Positions 27,277 to 35,800 are shown, counted from the first letter of the stretch. The stretch is DNA of 64,000 nt from a bacterium (GCA_030615855.1 JAUWYL010000001.1:62001-126000), one strand, 5' to 3'. Notes: generated by a model not told the origin, from the sequence alone. Program-made: numbers and translations.

Positions 27277-27310
27277 GCAGGGTTCCCATTCAGGTAGGAC
27301 CCTGCTTTTT
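27277..27310 (+). terminator. Terminator of the groESL operon
   Basis: GCAGGGT (27277-27283) pairs with ACCCTGC (27299-27305), followed by TTTTT. Confidence 0.75.
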
Positions 27311-27324
27311 GTTTGGAGGTTTAA

Positions 27325-27480
27325 ATGGCTTTCACTAAGAAGGAGTGGCAGGAGTTCTACCAGAGGAATCCAGACTTTCCGGCAACAGATTTCATGTGCC
27401 GAGAATTAGAGGAGAGGGCGAAAGAGAAGGGCTGTAGTCTGAATGAGGCTTGGAAGGGGATGAAGGAAGAAAAAGAGTAG
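27325..27480 (+). CDS. Small acidic/basic hypothetical protein
   Basis: A 51-residue ORF beginning MAFTKKEWQEFYQRNPDFPA and ending KGMKEEKE, with GGAGG (27316-27320) 4-5 bases before the ATG. Charged and helical, no membrane segment. It is flanked by terminators on both sides, so it is a separate small transcription unit or read-through from groEL. Not recognised. Confidence 0.6.
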   Translation: MAFTKKEWQEFYQRNPDFPATDFMCRELEERAKEKGCSLNEAWKGMKEEKE

Positions 27481-27498
27481 GACTTTTTACAATAAAAA

Positions 27499-27528
27499 GG
27501 GCCCCAGATTGGGGCCCTTTTCTTTTTT
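27499..27528 (+). terminator. Bidirectional terminator
   Basis: Perfect stem GGGCCCC-agatt-GGGGCCC (27499-27517) with T-run to the right and A-run to the left; it can end both the 51-residue gene and the minus-strand nuclease gene. Confidence 0.85.
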
Positions 27529-27538
27529 AGAAAATATT

Positions 27539-28059
27539 TTACCAGGAATAAGGATCGAATTCTGAGGGTGGAATATAGAGGATGGTTGCATAACCTTTGC
27601 GCAGTAACTCAGCATTCACATTCTTCTGGCCAACATAGACCACAGCGAGCATCCTTCCATACTTATCTGTCGATCTCTCATCATCCACATCCAGATAGAC
27701 TGTTTTGTCCTCACATAGACTTCTCACAAACTCCCTGGCCTCTTTTCCTCCTGGCTCATCCCTTCCCCCATACCTTACCTCTGGGGCATCGATGCCCACC
27801 AGTCTTACCCTTCTCTTAGAGCCATCCTGAAGCGCAACATTTATGGTATCTCCATCTACAACATAATCGCAGTAGGCCCTTATCAGCCTCGCTTTTAAAG
27901 GTCTTCTTTGAGATACAACACCTGGTTCCCCCCTATCTTCTCTTCTATCTGAAAGACCTTCTTGAGATATGGGGCCATGAACTCCTCTCCCTTCTTCACT
28001 AAGAGGAAGCCAGCGCCGAAGATGGCCAATATGATGAGAAGAGTTAAAAAGCGCTTCAC
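27539..28059 (-). pseudogene. Thermonuclease (SNase-like), frameshifted
   Basis: Two overlapping minus-strand frames together give one SNase. Frame 1 (GTG, + bases 28057-28059, preceded by AGGAG) encodes a membrane anchor MKRFLTLLIILAIFGAGFLL and continues to YLKEDL, then stops at 27895. Frame 2 carries the nuclease core: KARLIRAYCDYVVDGDTINV, VRLVGIDAPEVR, the catalytic-type E/R segment GKEAREFV and DKYGRMLAVV, ending PYSW at 27539. It has no usable start before GTG at 27799. One missing T in the run at about 27893-27896 would fuse them as EDLLKARLIR. Either a real mutation or a homopolymer base-call error. Confidence 0.75.
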
Positions 28060-28100
28060 GGTTCTACTCCTGGGTTAGATTATTCCATATCGCCCTTTGG

Positions 28101-28235
28101 TTGTCAACCCCGCACCTTTTATCCATTCAAAGCATTAAGGTAGAAAATGAACCCCGCCCCTTCCTTATCTGCAGTCGGGATTTGGGGAGAAGAAGGAGCG
28201 GGGTGAATATTGAAAAGGTGCGGGGTCAAATTTTC
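28101..28235 (+). repeat. accccgcacc inverted-repeat spacer
   Basis: ACCCCGCACCTTTT (28107-28120) is exactly complementary to 28213-28226, with an inner pair aaccccgccccttcc / gaaggagcggggt. Related words lie at 31914, 58175, 12643 and inside metV. Confidence 0.85.
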
Positions 28236-28289
28236 CTTTCTTTTCTTGGGAGAATGTGGTAGATTAAAATTAGGAGGTGGACAGGAGTA

Positions 28290-28985
28290 ATGGAGAGAAT
28301 CTTTGTGGGAACCTCTGGCTGGTACTACGATTGGAATCCCAAGAAGAACTTCGTTTGGTTCAAGGAAAATTCGGGCCTAAACGCTGTAGAGCTCAATGCC
28401 AGCTTCTACAGGTTCCCCTTCCCTAATCAAATCAAGAGTTGGGCAAAAAAAGGAAAGGAATTCCGTTGGTCAATAAAGGCCAATAGGCTCATCACCCATG
28501 TCTTCAAATTTGGTGAGAAAGGACTATCCACTTGGAAAAAGTTTGAGAGATTGTTCTCCCCCCTGGATGAATCGATAGACTTCTACCTCTTCCAGCTCCC
28601 TCCCAACTATACCCCAAAGGCAGTCGATGGATTAGAGAAATTTGTTAAGAAGACAAGACTGAAGAAAAGGTTCGCCTTAGAAGCAAGAAATATTAAATGG
28701 TATAATAAAGAATGGATTGAGTGGGCAAGGAAATTAGGAATTACCTGGGTGAGCGTGGACAGTCCAGACTTCCCCTTAGATATCTACAACACCAGTGGTC
28801 TAATCTATGAGCGTCTCCACGGAAGATATACCTGGTACTCCCACAATTATACGGATGAAGAATTAAAAAATATCGCAAAGAGGATTAAGGAGAAGAAGCC
28901 CCAGGCAGTTTATGCCTTCTTCAATAACAACACCAATATGCTAAAGAACGCCCGGAAAGCCCTCAAAGTATTCAAAGATACTTAA
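28290..28985 (+). CDS. DUF72 (YecE-like) family protein
   Basis: A 231-residue TIM-barrel-type DUF72 protein. The N-terminal VGTSGWYYDWNP, VELNASFYRFP, FRWSIKANRLITH and LIYERLHGRYTWYSHNYTDEEL segments are the family signatures. The biochemical role of DUF72 is not established. ATG is preceded by GGAGG about 16 bases upstream and AGGAGT 2 bases upstream. It stands alone between a repeat spacer and the proC promoter. Confidence 0.85.
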   Translation: MERIFVGTSGWYYDWNPKKNFVWFKENSGLNAVELNASFYRFPFPNQIKSWAKKGKEFRWSIKANRLITHVFKFGEKGLSTWKKFERLFSPLDESIDFYLFQLPPNYTPKAVDGLEKFVKKTRLKKRFALEARNIKWYNKEWIEWARKLGITWVSVDSPDFPLDIYNTSGLIYERLHGRYTWYSHNYTDEELKNIAKRIKEKKPQAVYAFFNNNTNMLKNARKALKVFKDT

Positions 28986-29003
28986 GAGAAACAAAATTTT
29001 TGT

Positions 29004-29032
29004 TTGCACTTTGGCTATTTCTGTTATATACT
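29004..29032 (+). promoter_or_regulatory. Candidate promoter for proC-yggT
   Basis: TTGCAC (29004-29009), a 17-base spacer and TATACT (29027-29032). The 170-base leader that follows contains short ccgttgc/cggtaaccgg words but no ORF. Confidence 0.6.
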
Positions 29033-29204
29033 GTGTATTTATGGTATAAGCAAATTACTTAACCGTTGCAAATCTGCCGTTCATCGTCAATCAGTCAAGG
29101 TTACCCGGTAACCGGATAGCCTTATATCTTTCAACGTATAACGAAAGACGGAAAGTGCAAAAGTCCAGTAAATTATTAATGATAGGTATAATTGGAGGTT
29201 GGAG

Positions 29205-30014
29205 ATGCTGAAAAAGAGGGTTGCTTTTCTGGGAACAGGGAATATGGCTACTGCTTTAATGAGAGGAATTATTGAGGCAGGACTTACCAAGCCAGAGGAT
29301 ATCATTATAAGTGATATTGATAAAGAGAAGTTAGGAGTTAGGAGTTCGGAGTTCGGAGTCATTGGGGCTAAAGATAATAGGGAAGCAGTTAAGGAAGCAG
29401 ATGTTATTATTTTAGCGGTGAAGCCCAAAGATATAGAAGGGCTCTTAAACGAGATTAAAGAATCTTTAGATTCAAAAAAACTGGTTATCTCTATCGCTGC
29501 TGGGATTACTACCTCCTATATCGAGAAGATGTTAAAAAAGGAGATCCCGGTTGTCAAGGTTATGCCCAATACCCCGGTGGCAGTGAAGGAAGGAACGAGC
29601 GCCTTCTCGATAGGGAAATATATTTCTCAAGAACAAGAGGAGATAGTAGAGAGCATCTTTGGGGCAGTGGGGAAGACGGTTAAGGTAGAGGAGAATCTCA
29701 TGGATGCAGTTACTGCTCTCTCGGGAAGCGGTCCGGCCTATATCTTCTATATTATCGCCTCTTTAATTGAAGCAGCGGTCTCCTTGGGACTGGATAAGAA
29801 GACCGCCACCACCCTCGCCATTCAGACGGTCCTCGGCTCCGCTAAATTACTTCAAGAGACAGGTGAAGAGCCTGCTACCTTAAGGGAAAGGGTGACCTCT
29901 AAGGGAGGAACGACAGAGGCCGCCCTATTAGTCCTGGACGAGGGAAGATTAAAAGAGACTCTGGATAAGGCATTGAAAGCAGCCGCCAAAAGATCAGAAG
30001 AACTTAAAAGGTAA
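29205..30014 (+). CDS. proC: Pyrroline-5-carboxylate reductase
   Basis: About 269 residues from ATG 29205 (GGAGG at 29194-29198); the in-frame TTG 29199 overlaps the ribosome site. It reduces pyrroline-5-carboxylate to proline with NAD(P)H. AFLGTGNMATALMRGI, ILAVKPKD, VKVMPNTPVAVKEG, SGSGPAYIF and SKGGTTEAAL are diagnostic. Residues about 45-57 (LGVRSSEFGVIGA) are encoded by in-frame heptads (29334-29363) where homologues have a shorter helix end. First of the common proC-yggT-yggU cluster. Confidence 0.95.
   Translation: MLKKRVAFLGTGNMATALMRGIIEAGLTKPEDIIISDIDKEKLGVRSSEFGVIGAKDNREAVKEADVIILAVKPKDIEGLLNEIKESLDSKKLVISIAAGITTSYIEKMLKKEIPVVKVMPNTPVAVKEGTSAFSIGKYISQEQEEIVESIFGAVGKTVKVEENLMDAVTALSGSGPAYIFYIIASLIEAAVSLGLDKKTATTLAIQTVLGSAKLLQETGEEPATLRERVTSKGGTTEAALLVLDEGRLKETLDKALKAAAKRSEELKR
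29333..29361 (+). repeat. In-frame heptad repeat in proC
   Basis: ttaggag, ttaggag, ttcggag, ttcggag in tandem. The identical words form the spacer at 63312-63336. Confidence 0.88.
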
Positions 30015-30016
30015 AG

Positions 30017-30316
30017 ATGTTTATTCTGGCAAACTTTATTGGAGCAATTGCTACTATCCTGAATATGGTGGTCACTATCTTAATCTGGCTCATTATTATT
30101 AGTGCCGTAATCTCCTGGGTGAATCCTGACCCCTATAACCCCATCGTCCAGTTTCTCCATCGTACTACAGAACCTATTTTGCGCCCCATTAGAAGATTAG
30201 TTCCTATAAGAGGGGTACCTATTGATTTTTCTCCTATGATTGCTATCTTGATTTTGATTTTCTTGCGTTTCTTTGTCATTAAATCACTAATAGAGTTAAG
30301 CTTCAGGTTGAAATGA
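30017..30316 (+). CDS. YggT family membrane protein
   Basis: A 99-residue protein with two hydrophobic segments (about 5-28 and 72-92) and the central YggT signature SWVNPDPYNPIVQFLHRTTEPILRPIRR. YggT proteins have been linked to osmotic tolerance and division, and are typically next to proC and yggU, as here. The start lies 2 bases after proC and the end overlaps the DUF167 gene by 4 bases. Confidence 0.9.
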   Translation: MFILANFIGAIATILNMVVTILIWLIIISAVISWVNPDPYNPIVQFLHRTTEPILRPIRRLVPIRGVPIDFSPMIAILILIFLRFFVIKSLIELSFRLK

Positions 30317-30644
30317 ACCTCAGGGTAGAGGAGGGGGAGGACGGGGTAACTTTCAGAATCAGGGTAAAACCTTCTGCTCCACGAAATGAGATTAAGGGAC
30401 TTCGTGGAGAAGCATTGAAGATAGATATTAATGCTCCACCCGTGAAAGGCAAAGCAAATGACGACGCGCTTCGCTTGCCTCGTCTAATAAATATTATAAG
30501 GAGTGCATAAGATTTTTAGCAAAAGAGTTGAAAATATCAAAGTCAGATATCGAGATTATATCTGGACTAAAATCGAGAGATAAGTTAGTTAAGATTAAAG
30601 GAATCAGCAAAGAGAAAGTATTAAAGGCTCTATGTCCTAAGTAA
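30313..30644 (+). pseudogene. DUF167 (YggU) protein interrupted by a 38-bp repeat
   Basis: The first 49 codons encode a normal DUF167 start (GVTFRIRVKPSAPRNEIKGL, APPVKGKAN). A 38-bp element (30462-30499) then shifts the frame and the product ends at 30510. Removing exactly these 38 bases joins GKAN to EECIRFLAKELKISKSDIEI and on to KEKVLKALCPK, stop 30642-30644, a full-length DUF167 domain of about 97 residues. So the gene has been broken by insertion; the truncated 65-residue product probably does not fold. Confidence 0.85.
30462..30499 (+). repeat. 38-bp insertion element in DUF167 gene
   Basis: cgacgcgcttcgcttgcctc, then gtctaataaatattataa. Its left end (atgacgacgcRcttcgctt) is shared with 20659-20692. 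The ends GACGA/TCGTC can pair. Confidence 0.85.
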
Positions 30645-30881
30645 AGCGTTATACGTTTAAAGGTTGCGTTGAAAAATCAAATATTAAAAATTAAATATCA
30701 AAATTACATATTAAATATCAAAATGATTTAGCACAGCACAGATACACATTAATAGAGTAAGCATAAGTTAAATTTTACATTTTGCGTTGTCATTTTGATT
30801 TTTAATTTTGCGCTGTATCATTTGATACGAGTAGCGCAACCGCAACCGATAGACGTTTCACATTTATAGGGGTTAAGACAG
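30645..30881 (+). repeat. Inverted-repeat spacer before mtnA
   Basis: gttgcgttgaaaaatcaaat and aattaaatatcaaaat words (30662-30725) face cattttgatttttaattttg and gcgctgtatc words (30790-30820), followed by gcgcaaccgcaaccg (30835-30849). No gene seen in 237 bases. Confidence 0.75.
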
Positions 30882-31913
30882 ATGAGAACTGTTTGGTGGT
30901 CTAAAGGTAGAGTTAAACTCATCGATCAGACAAAACTCCCCTTCAAAACAGAGATTCTGGAGTTTCGCGATTATAGAAAGTTGGCCCGGGCAATAAAGGG
31001 AATGAGACTGAGGGGGGCGCCAGCTATTGGAGTGGCCACTGCCTTGGGTATCGCTTTAGGGATAAATTATTCTAAAGCATCCTCCTATGAAAAATTATCT
31101 CAGGAACTGGATAGAATAATAAAGACCTTTCAAAGGACGAGGCCAACTGCAGTCAACCTCTTCTGGGCCTGCCGAAGGATGAGGGAGAAGTTTCAAGAGA
31201 ATAAAGATAGGAGTCTCAAAGAGATTAAGAGGATATTGATTCAGGAGGCGAAGAGGATCGTCCAGGAAGATATAGATTGTTGTAGAAGAATCGGGAAGTA
31301 TGGGGCCTCCTTGATTAAGAAGGGAAGTTCTATCCTCACCCATTGCAATGCTGGTGCTTTGGCCACTGCAGGTTATGGAACTGCTTTAGGGGTAATTAAG
31401 AGGGCACATGAAGAGGGCAAGAGGGTTAAGGTCTTTGTTGACGAAACTCGTCCCAGGCTCCAGGGAGCAAGACTCACTACTTGGGAATTGAAGAAGGCTA
31501 AGATCCCCTTTACCCTAATTACTGATAATATGGCTGGCTACTTCATGAAGAAGAAGAAGGTTGATTTGGTCATTGTGGGGGCAGATAGGATTGCAAGAAA
31601 TGGTGATGTAGCAAATAAGATTGGAACCTATTCTCTGGCAGTTTTGGCCAAGGAGCATAAGGTTCCCTTCTATGTTGCTTGCCCCACATCAACCATTGAT
31701 TTAAGACTTTCCTCTGGCAACAGGATACCCATTGAAGAGAGGGATATAAGGGAAGTGACCCATATTGGAAACAGACCCTTAGTTCCTAAGGGGACAAAGA
31801 TAGCCAATCCCGCCTTTGATGTAACGCCTAATAAACTCGTTAAGGCCATCATTACAGAGAAGAGAATTGCTCGAAGACCTTACAGGCAGAGTCTAAAGAA
31901 ACTATTCATTTGA
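30882..31913 (+). CDS. mtnA: Methylthioribose-1-phosphate isomerase
   Basis: A 343-residue eIF2B-like isomerase of the methionine salvage pathway. MRLRGAPAIGVATALG, ILTHCNAGALATAGYGTALG (active-site Cys), ETRPRLQGARLTTWEL and the catalytic Asp in IVGADRIARNGDVANKIGTY are all present. Length is normal. No other salvage gene is adjacent. A spacer repeat starts at its stop codon (31911). Related ribose-1,5-bisphosphate isomerases differ in the RLQGARLTTWEL segment, so MtnA is preferred. Confidence 0.93.
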   Translation: MRTVWWSKGRVKLIDQTKLPFKTEILEFRDYRKLARAIKGMRLRGAPAIGVATALGIALGINYSKASSYEKLSQELDRIIKTFQRTRPTAVNLFWACRRMREKFQENKDRSLKEIKRILIQEAKRIVQEDIDCCRRIGKYGASLIKKGSSILTHCNAGALATAGYGTALGVIKRAHEEGKRVKVFVDETRPRLQGARLTTWELKKAKIPFTLITDNMAGYFMKKKKVDLVIVGADRIARNGDVANKIGTYSLAVLAKEHKVPFYVACPTSTIDLRLSSGNRIPIEERDIREVTHIGNRPLVPKGTKIANPAFDVTPNKLVKAIITEKRIARRPYRQSLKKLFI

Positions 31914-32011
31914 CCCCGCCCCCACTTATAAGAAGTTTTCAAGTTGCTAAAATAATATTAATAGGGAAAGTAACAAGATTTTTAAAAACGTCCCCAAAAA
32001 TGGGGGTGGGG
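31911..32011 (+). repeat. ttgaccccgc inverted-repeat spacer
   Basis: ttgaccccgcccccac (31911-31926) faces atgggggtggggttga (32000-32015), 13 of 16 complementary. The right arm runs into the -35 box of the ileS promoter. Confidence 0.8.
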
Positions 32012-32041
32012 TTGACTTTCCCCTTCTATAGATGGTATACT
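32012..32041 (+). promoter_or_regulatory. Sigma70-type promoter for ileS
   Basis: TTGACT (32012-32017), an 18-base spacer and TATACT (32036-32041), 31 bases before the ATG. No T-box leader is seen. Confidence 0.7.
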
Positions 32042-32072
32042 AAATAAATTACATCTATTAGAGAAAGAAAAG

Positions 32073-34826
32073 ATGGATTACGATAAAACTCTTTGTCTAC
32101 CAAAGACGAAATTTCCTATGAAGGCCGAGCTTCCCAAGAGGGAGCCGGAGATACTCTCTCTCTGGGATAGAATGGATATTTATCAGAGAATAAGGGAGAA
32201 GAAGGGGGCCAAGAAGTACATTCTTCATGATGGTCCTCCCTATGCCAATGGGGATGTTCACATTGGAACCGCCCTCAATAAGATATTAAAGGACATCATC
32301 GTCAAGTTCAAAACCATGTCTGGTTTTGATGTCCCCTTTGTTCCTGGCTGGGACTGCCATGGTCTCCCCATAGAGCACCAGGTGATGAAGTTCCTGGGGC
32401 CCAAGGGACTAAAACTCTCTCAGGTTGAGATCAGAAAGAAGTGCCAGGATTACGCTAAGAAGTATATCGATATTCAGAAAAAACAGTTCAAGAGATTAGG
32501 AGTCTTCGGTGATTGGAAGAATCCTTATTTAACATTGGACCCTGAATATGAGGCAAAGATCATAGAAATTTTTGCTAAACTTATTAAAGAAGGTTATGTT
32601 TACAAGAGGAAGAAACCCATCCACTGGTGCCCCACCTGCAAGACCGCCTTGGCAGAGGCGGAGCTGGAATATAAGGATCGTACCTCTCCTTCAATTTATG
32701 TCAAATTCAAACTCCTCCACCCTGACCGTTCACCGATCACTGTTCACCGTTCACCGATTTATATTATCATCTGGACCACCACTCCCTGGACGCTCCTGGG
32801 CAATGTAGCCATTGCCTTCCATCCCAACTTCGATTACCAACTCCTCAAGATAAATGATGAGATATTTATTATGTTAAAAGATTTAGTTGCCCCCATTATG
32901 GAGAGACTGGGAATAGAGAACTTTGAAGTGTTGGATACCATTAAGGGTAAGAGATTTGAGGGATTGGAGTGCCAGCATCCCTTTTTGGATAAGAGATCAA
33001 GGCTCATCTTAGCAGATTATGTTACTAAAGAAGACGGGACGGGCTGTGTTCATACCGCACCGGGCCATGGAGAGGAGGATTACCAGAGTGGAGTGAAGTA
33101 TGATCTACCCATCCTTTCCCCAGTGAGTGAGAGGGGGGAGTTTACTGAAGAGGCAGGAGAGTTTAAAGGTCAGGATGTCTTTAAGGCGAATGAAGGAATC
33201 ATTAAGAAACTAAAAGAGACCGGAAATCTAATCTATGAGGAAACTCTTATCCACTCCTATCCCCATTGCTGGAGATGCAAGAACCCGGTCATCTTTCGGG
33301 CAACGGAGCAGTGGTTCATCTCTGTAGACCATAAGAATTTAAGGAGAAGAGCACTTACTGAAATAGACAAAGTGGAATGGATCCCGGATTGGGGCAGATC
33401 GCGCATCAGGGGGATGGTGGAGGTCAGGCCCGACTGGTGTATCTCGAGGCAGAGGGCCTGGGGGGTTCCTCTTCCCATATTCTACTGTAAAGAGTGTAAT
33501 CACTACTTAGCAAGTGAAGAGAGCCTGGAAGCAGTTAAGGAATTAGTAAGAAGGGAGGGCTCTGATAGCTGGTTTAAGAAGGGAGTAGATGAAATTCTTC
33601 CTCAAGGCACTATCTGTCTCAATTGTGGAGAAAAGAATTTTAGGAAAGAAACCGATATCTTAGATGTCTGGTTTGAATCCGGGGTGAGCCACCAGGCGGT
33701 ATTGACTACCAGAGAAGAACTATCTTATCCTTCTGACCTCTACTTAGAGGGAAGCGACCAGCACCGGGGATGGTTCCAGAGCTCTCTATTGACCGCCTTG
33801 GGATGTGAAGAAAAGACTCCCTATAAATCGGTTCTTACCCATGGCTTCATGGTGGATGGCAAGAGGAGGAAGATGTCCAAGTCCTTAGGAAACCTCATCT
33901 CTTCTGAAGAGATGGTTAAAAAAAACGGGGCAGATGTTACCAGATTATGGGTGGCCTCTGAGAACTATCAGGAGGATGTTGCCTACTCTGATGAGATAAT
34001 AGAGAGGATGCAGGAGGCCTATCGCAGAATCCGGAATACCTTCCGCTATCTTCTGGGGAACCTCTCCGACTTCGATCCCAAAAAAGATAGCATAGAATAT
34101 GATGGGATGTTGGAGATAGATAGATGGGCCCTCTCCCAGTTGCAGAGTCTCCTGGAGAAGGTGACCAAGGCCTACCACAGTTTCTCCTTCTATCAGATCT
34201 ACCATCTGGTCCACAACTTCTGCACCATTCAGCTATCTTCTTTCTACTTCGATATCCTGAAAGATAGATTATATACCCAGGGAAAAGATTCAAAGGAGAG
34301 GCGTTCTGCCCAGACCGCCCTCCATGAGATACTCCTAGTTTCAGTGAAGATTATGGCTCCCATCCTCTCCTATACCATAGAGGAGGTCTGGGAATATCTT
34401 CCCGGCGAGAAAGAGGAAAGCGCCCATCTCTCTGACTGGCCAAAAGTAAATAAAAGATTCTTGAATAAAAAATTGGAAGAGAGATGGGAGAGATTAATCT
34501 CCATCAGGGAAAGGGTCTTAGACTCCTTAGAAAAGGCCAGGAAGGAGAAGAGAATAGGTAATTCCTTAGAAGCAGAGGTGGAGATCCGTTGTGAGAAGGA
34601 ATACCAATTCCTGAAAAAATATGAGAAAGATCTTCCTGCTTTATTCATCGTCTCTAAGGTAAGGTTAGTAAAGAAAGGGAATGGAGAGATACTGGTCAAG
34701 GTGAAAAAGGCGCCAGGAAAGAAATGTAGCCGCTGTTGGAACTATTCCATAGAAGTGGGCAAAAGTAAAGAGTACCCTACCCTCTGCCCAAGGTGCATTA
34801 GAGTAATCAAGAAATATTACAGTTAG
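32073..34826 (+). CDS. ileS: Isoleucyl-tRNA synthetase
   Basis: A 917-residue class I synthetase of the bacterial zinc type. The HIGH-type motif is HIGT at 63-66 (after GPPYANGDV) and KMSKS is at about 600-604. The editing domain spans about 190-400, and a C-terminal zinc finger CSRCWNYS...CPRC is at about 887-908. In the editing domain HPDRSPITVHRSPIY (about 218-232) comes from five in-frame heptads (32725-32759). Catalytic and editing motifs are otherwise intact. Confidence 0.96.
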   Translation: MDYDKTLCLPKTKFPMKAELPKREPEILSLWDRMDIYQRIREKKGAKKYILHDGPPYANGDVHIGTALNKILKDIIVKFKTMSGFDVPFVPGWDCHGLPIEHQVMKFLGPKGLKLSQVEIRKKCQDYAKKYIDIQKKQFKRLGVFGDWKNPYLTLDPEYEAKIIEIFAKLIKEGYVYKRKKPIHWCPTCKTALAEAELEYKDRTSPSIYVKFKLLHPDRSPITVHRSPIYIIIWTTTPWTLLGNVAIAFHPNFDYQLLKINDEIFIMLKDLVAPIMERLGIENFEVLDTIKGKRFEGLECQHPFLDKRSRLILADYVTKEDGTGCVHTAPGHGEEDYQSGVKYDLPILSPVSERGEFTEEAGEFKGQDVFKANEGIIKKLKETGNLIYEETLIHSYPHCWRCKNPVIFRATEQWFISVDHKNLRRRALTEIDKVEWIPDWGRSRIRGMVEVRPDWCISRQRAWGVPLPIFYCKECNHYLASEESLEAVKELVRREGSDSWFKKGVDEILPQGTICLNCGEKNFRKETDILDVWFESGVSHQAVLTTREELSYPSDLYLEGSDQHRGWFQSSLLTALGCEEKTPYKSVLTHGFMVDGKRRKMSKSLGNLISSEEMVKKNGADVTRLWVASENYQEDVAYSDEIIERMQEAYRRIRNTFRYLLGNLSDFDPKKDSIEYDGMLEIDRWALSQLQSLLEKVTKAYHSFSFYQIYHLVHNFCTIQLSSFYFDILKDRLYTQGKDSKERRSAQTALHEILLVSVKIMAPILSYTIEEVWEYLPGEKEESAHLSDWPKVNKRFLNKKLEERWERLISIRERVLDSLEKARKEKRIGNSLEAEVEIRCEKEYQFLKKYEKDLPALFIVSKVRLVKKGNGEILVKVKKAPGKKCSRCWNYSIEVGKSKEYPTLCPRCIRVIKKYYS
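32725..32759 (+). repeat. In-frame heptad repeat in ileS
   Basis: Five exact-register heptads: accgttc, accgatc, actgttc, accgttc, accgatt (35 bases), encoding DRSPITVHRSPI. Confidence 0.92.
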
Positions 34827-34830
34827 TAAC

Positions 34831-34884
34831 CAGTAACCAGCGAACAGTAACCAGTTTTTAACTGTACACTGTAAACTGTTAACT
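34831..34884 (+). repeat. agtaacc heptad inverted repeat
   Basis: Left arm agtaacc, agtaacc, agcgaac, agtaacc; loop agttttt; right arm aactgta, cactgta, aactgtt, all in 7-nt register. It is followed by a ccgaccgaagggaggtcg palindrome that supplies the ribosome site GGGAGG of the next gene. Confidence 0.88.
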
Positions 34885-34904
34885 CCGACCGAAGGGAGGT
34901 CGCA

Positions 34905-35234
34905 ATGGAAGAGAAAGAGATCAAAAGAGAAAATGAGGCTAAAGCGTTGGAGAAGTTAAAGACTACAGTGCAGGGATTATCCGAACACTTGGAGAAGTTG
35001 AGAAGTGAGTATGTGGAACTCTTCAAAAGACCCCGGAAATTCATCTGGATGAACCTTTTCTTAGGAATAGTGCGTGGGGTAGGGATGTTTATTGGAATGG
35101 CGGTCCTGGGTGCTATCTTGGTTGCTATTGGTACGATGATTATGAAAAAGGGGGAAGCTCTTCCAATAATTGGAGAATTCTTTGCCAAGATCAATCAGGT
35201 ACTAGATCAGGTACTGAAGACGAGTGGTAAATAG
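34905..35234 (+). CDS. DUF5665-type membrane protein
   Basis: A 109-residue protein with a charged coiled coil (about 1-42), then RPRKFIWMNLFLGIVRGVGM and a membrane helix (about 50-84), ending LPIIGEFFAKINQVLDQVL. This arrangement matches DUF5665. Function unknown; topology suggests a cytoplasmic coiled coil anchored in the inner membrane. Next to ileS, separated by a repeat. Confidence 0.75.
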   Translation: MEEKEIKRENEAKALEKLKTTVQGLSEHLEKLRSEYVELFKRPRKFIWMNLFLGIVRGVGMFIGMAVLGAILVAIGTMIMKKGEALPIIGEFFAKINQVLDQVLKTSGK

Positions 35235-35241
35235 CGTGAGG

Positions 35242-35396
35242 GATTTACGGTTAACGGTGTATGGTTTACGGTAAAAAACCCTCTCTCTTTTTACTTAAGA
35301 TTACGATCCTAAACCGTAAACAGTAAACAGCCCGAAGGGCGGGCAAATTGAATAGTAGTTATTCATCAGCGGGGCAAGTGAAACGCACCGCTCAAC
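35242..35396 (+). repeat. Composite spacer with double-hairpin element (copy 2)
   Basis: Heptads ttacggt, taacggt, gtatggt, ttacggt open the spacer; accgtaa and acagtaa words follow; then the double-hairpin core (35341-35396): GAATAG 35350-35355 with TTATTC 35359-35364 (one G-U), and AGCGG 35368-35372 with CCGCT 35388-35392. Confidence 0.85.
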
Positions 35397-35425
35397 GGTA
35401 AACGATTGATAGAAGGAGGAGACAA

Positions 35426-35800
35426 ATGAGAAAGAAGAGTTTGGAATATTATAAGAAGAAGCTCTTAAAATTGAGGAATAGTCTGGTGGAGGAGATCGAG
35501 CATCTGGAAGGGAGGTCTCTCTCAAAGACCCAGAGGGATTCTACTGGTGATCTCTCTGGCTATTCCTTTCACATGGCAGATGTTGCCACTGTAAATCATG
35601 AGAGGGAGAAAGCCTTGAACTTAAGGGGGAGCGAGGAAAACCTACTCTATAAGGTGGATCAGGCTTTGTATCGTATTGAGAAGAGAACCTATGGCCTCTG
35701 TATCCAATGTCAGAGAAAGATCCATAAGAAGCGTCTTGCTGCCATTCCTTATGCTGAGCTATGCATCAAATGCCAGGCAAGTCAGGAGAAGAGAACCTGA
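35426..35800 (+). CDS. TraR/DksA-type zinc finger protein
   Basis: A 124-residue protein with an N-terminal coiled coil (about 1-75, MRKKSLEYYKKKLLKLRNSL start) and a C4 zinc finger CIQCQRKIHKKRLAAIPYAE followed by LCIKC (about 92-116). DksA-like proteins enter the RNA polymerase secondary channel; shorter TraR/DksA relatives next to lspA are common. Classic DksA has acidic residues at the coil tip, which are not clear here. GGAGGAG ribosome site. Overlaps lspA by one base (TGATG). Confidence 0.85.
   Translation: MRKKSLEYYKKKLLKLRNSLVEEIEHLEGRSLSKTQRDSTGDLSGYSFHMADVATVNHEREKALNLRGSEENLLYKVDQALYRIEKRTYGLCIQCQRKIHKKRLAAIPYAELCIKCQASQEKRT

Noticed and set aside
31914-32072. T-box leader before ileS
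   Set aside because: No T-box sequence or antiterminator; the region is an inverted repeat followed by a promoter 31 bases from the ATG.
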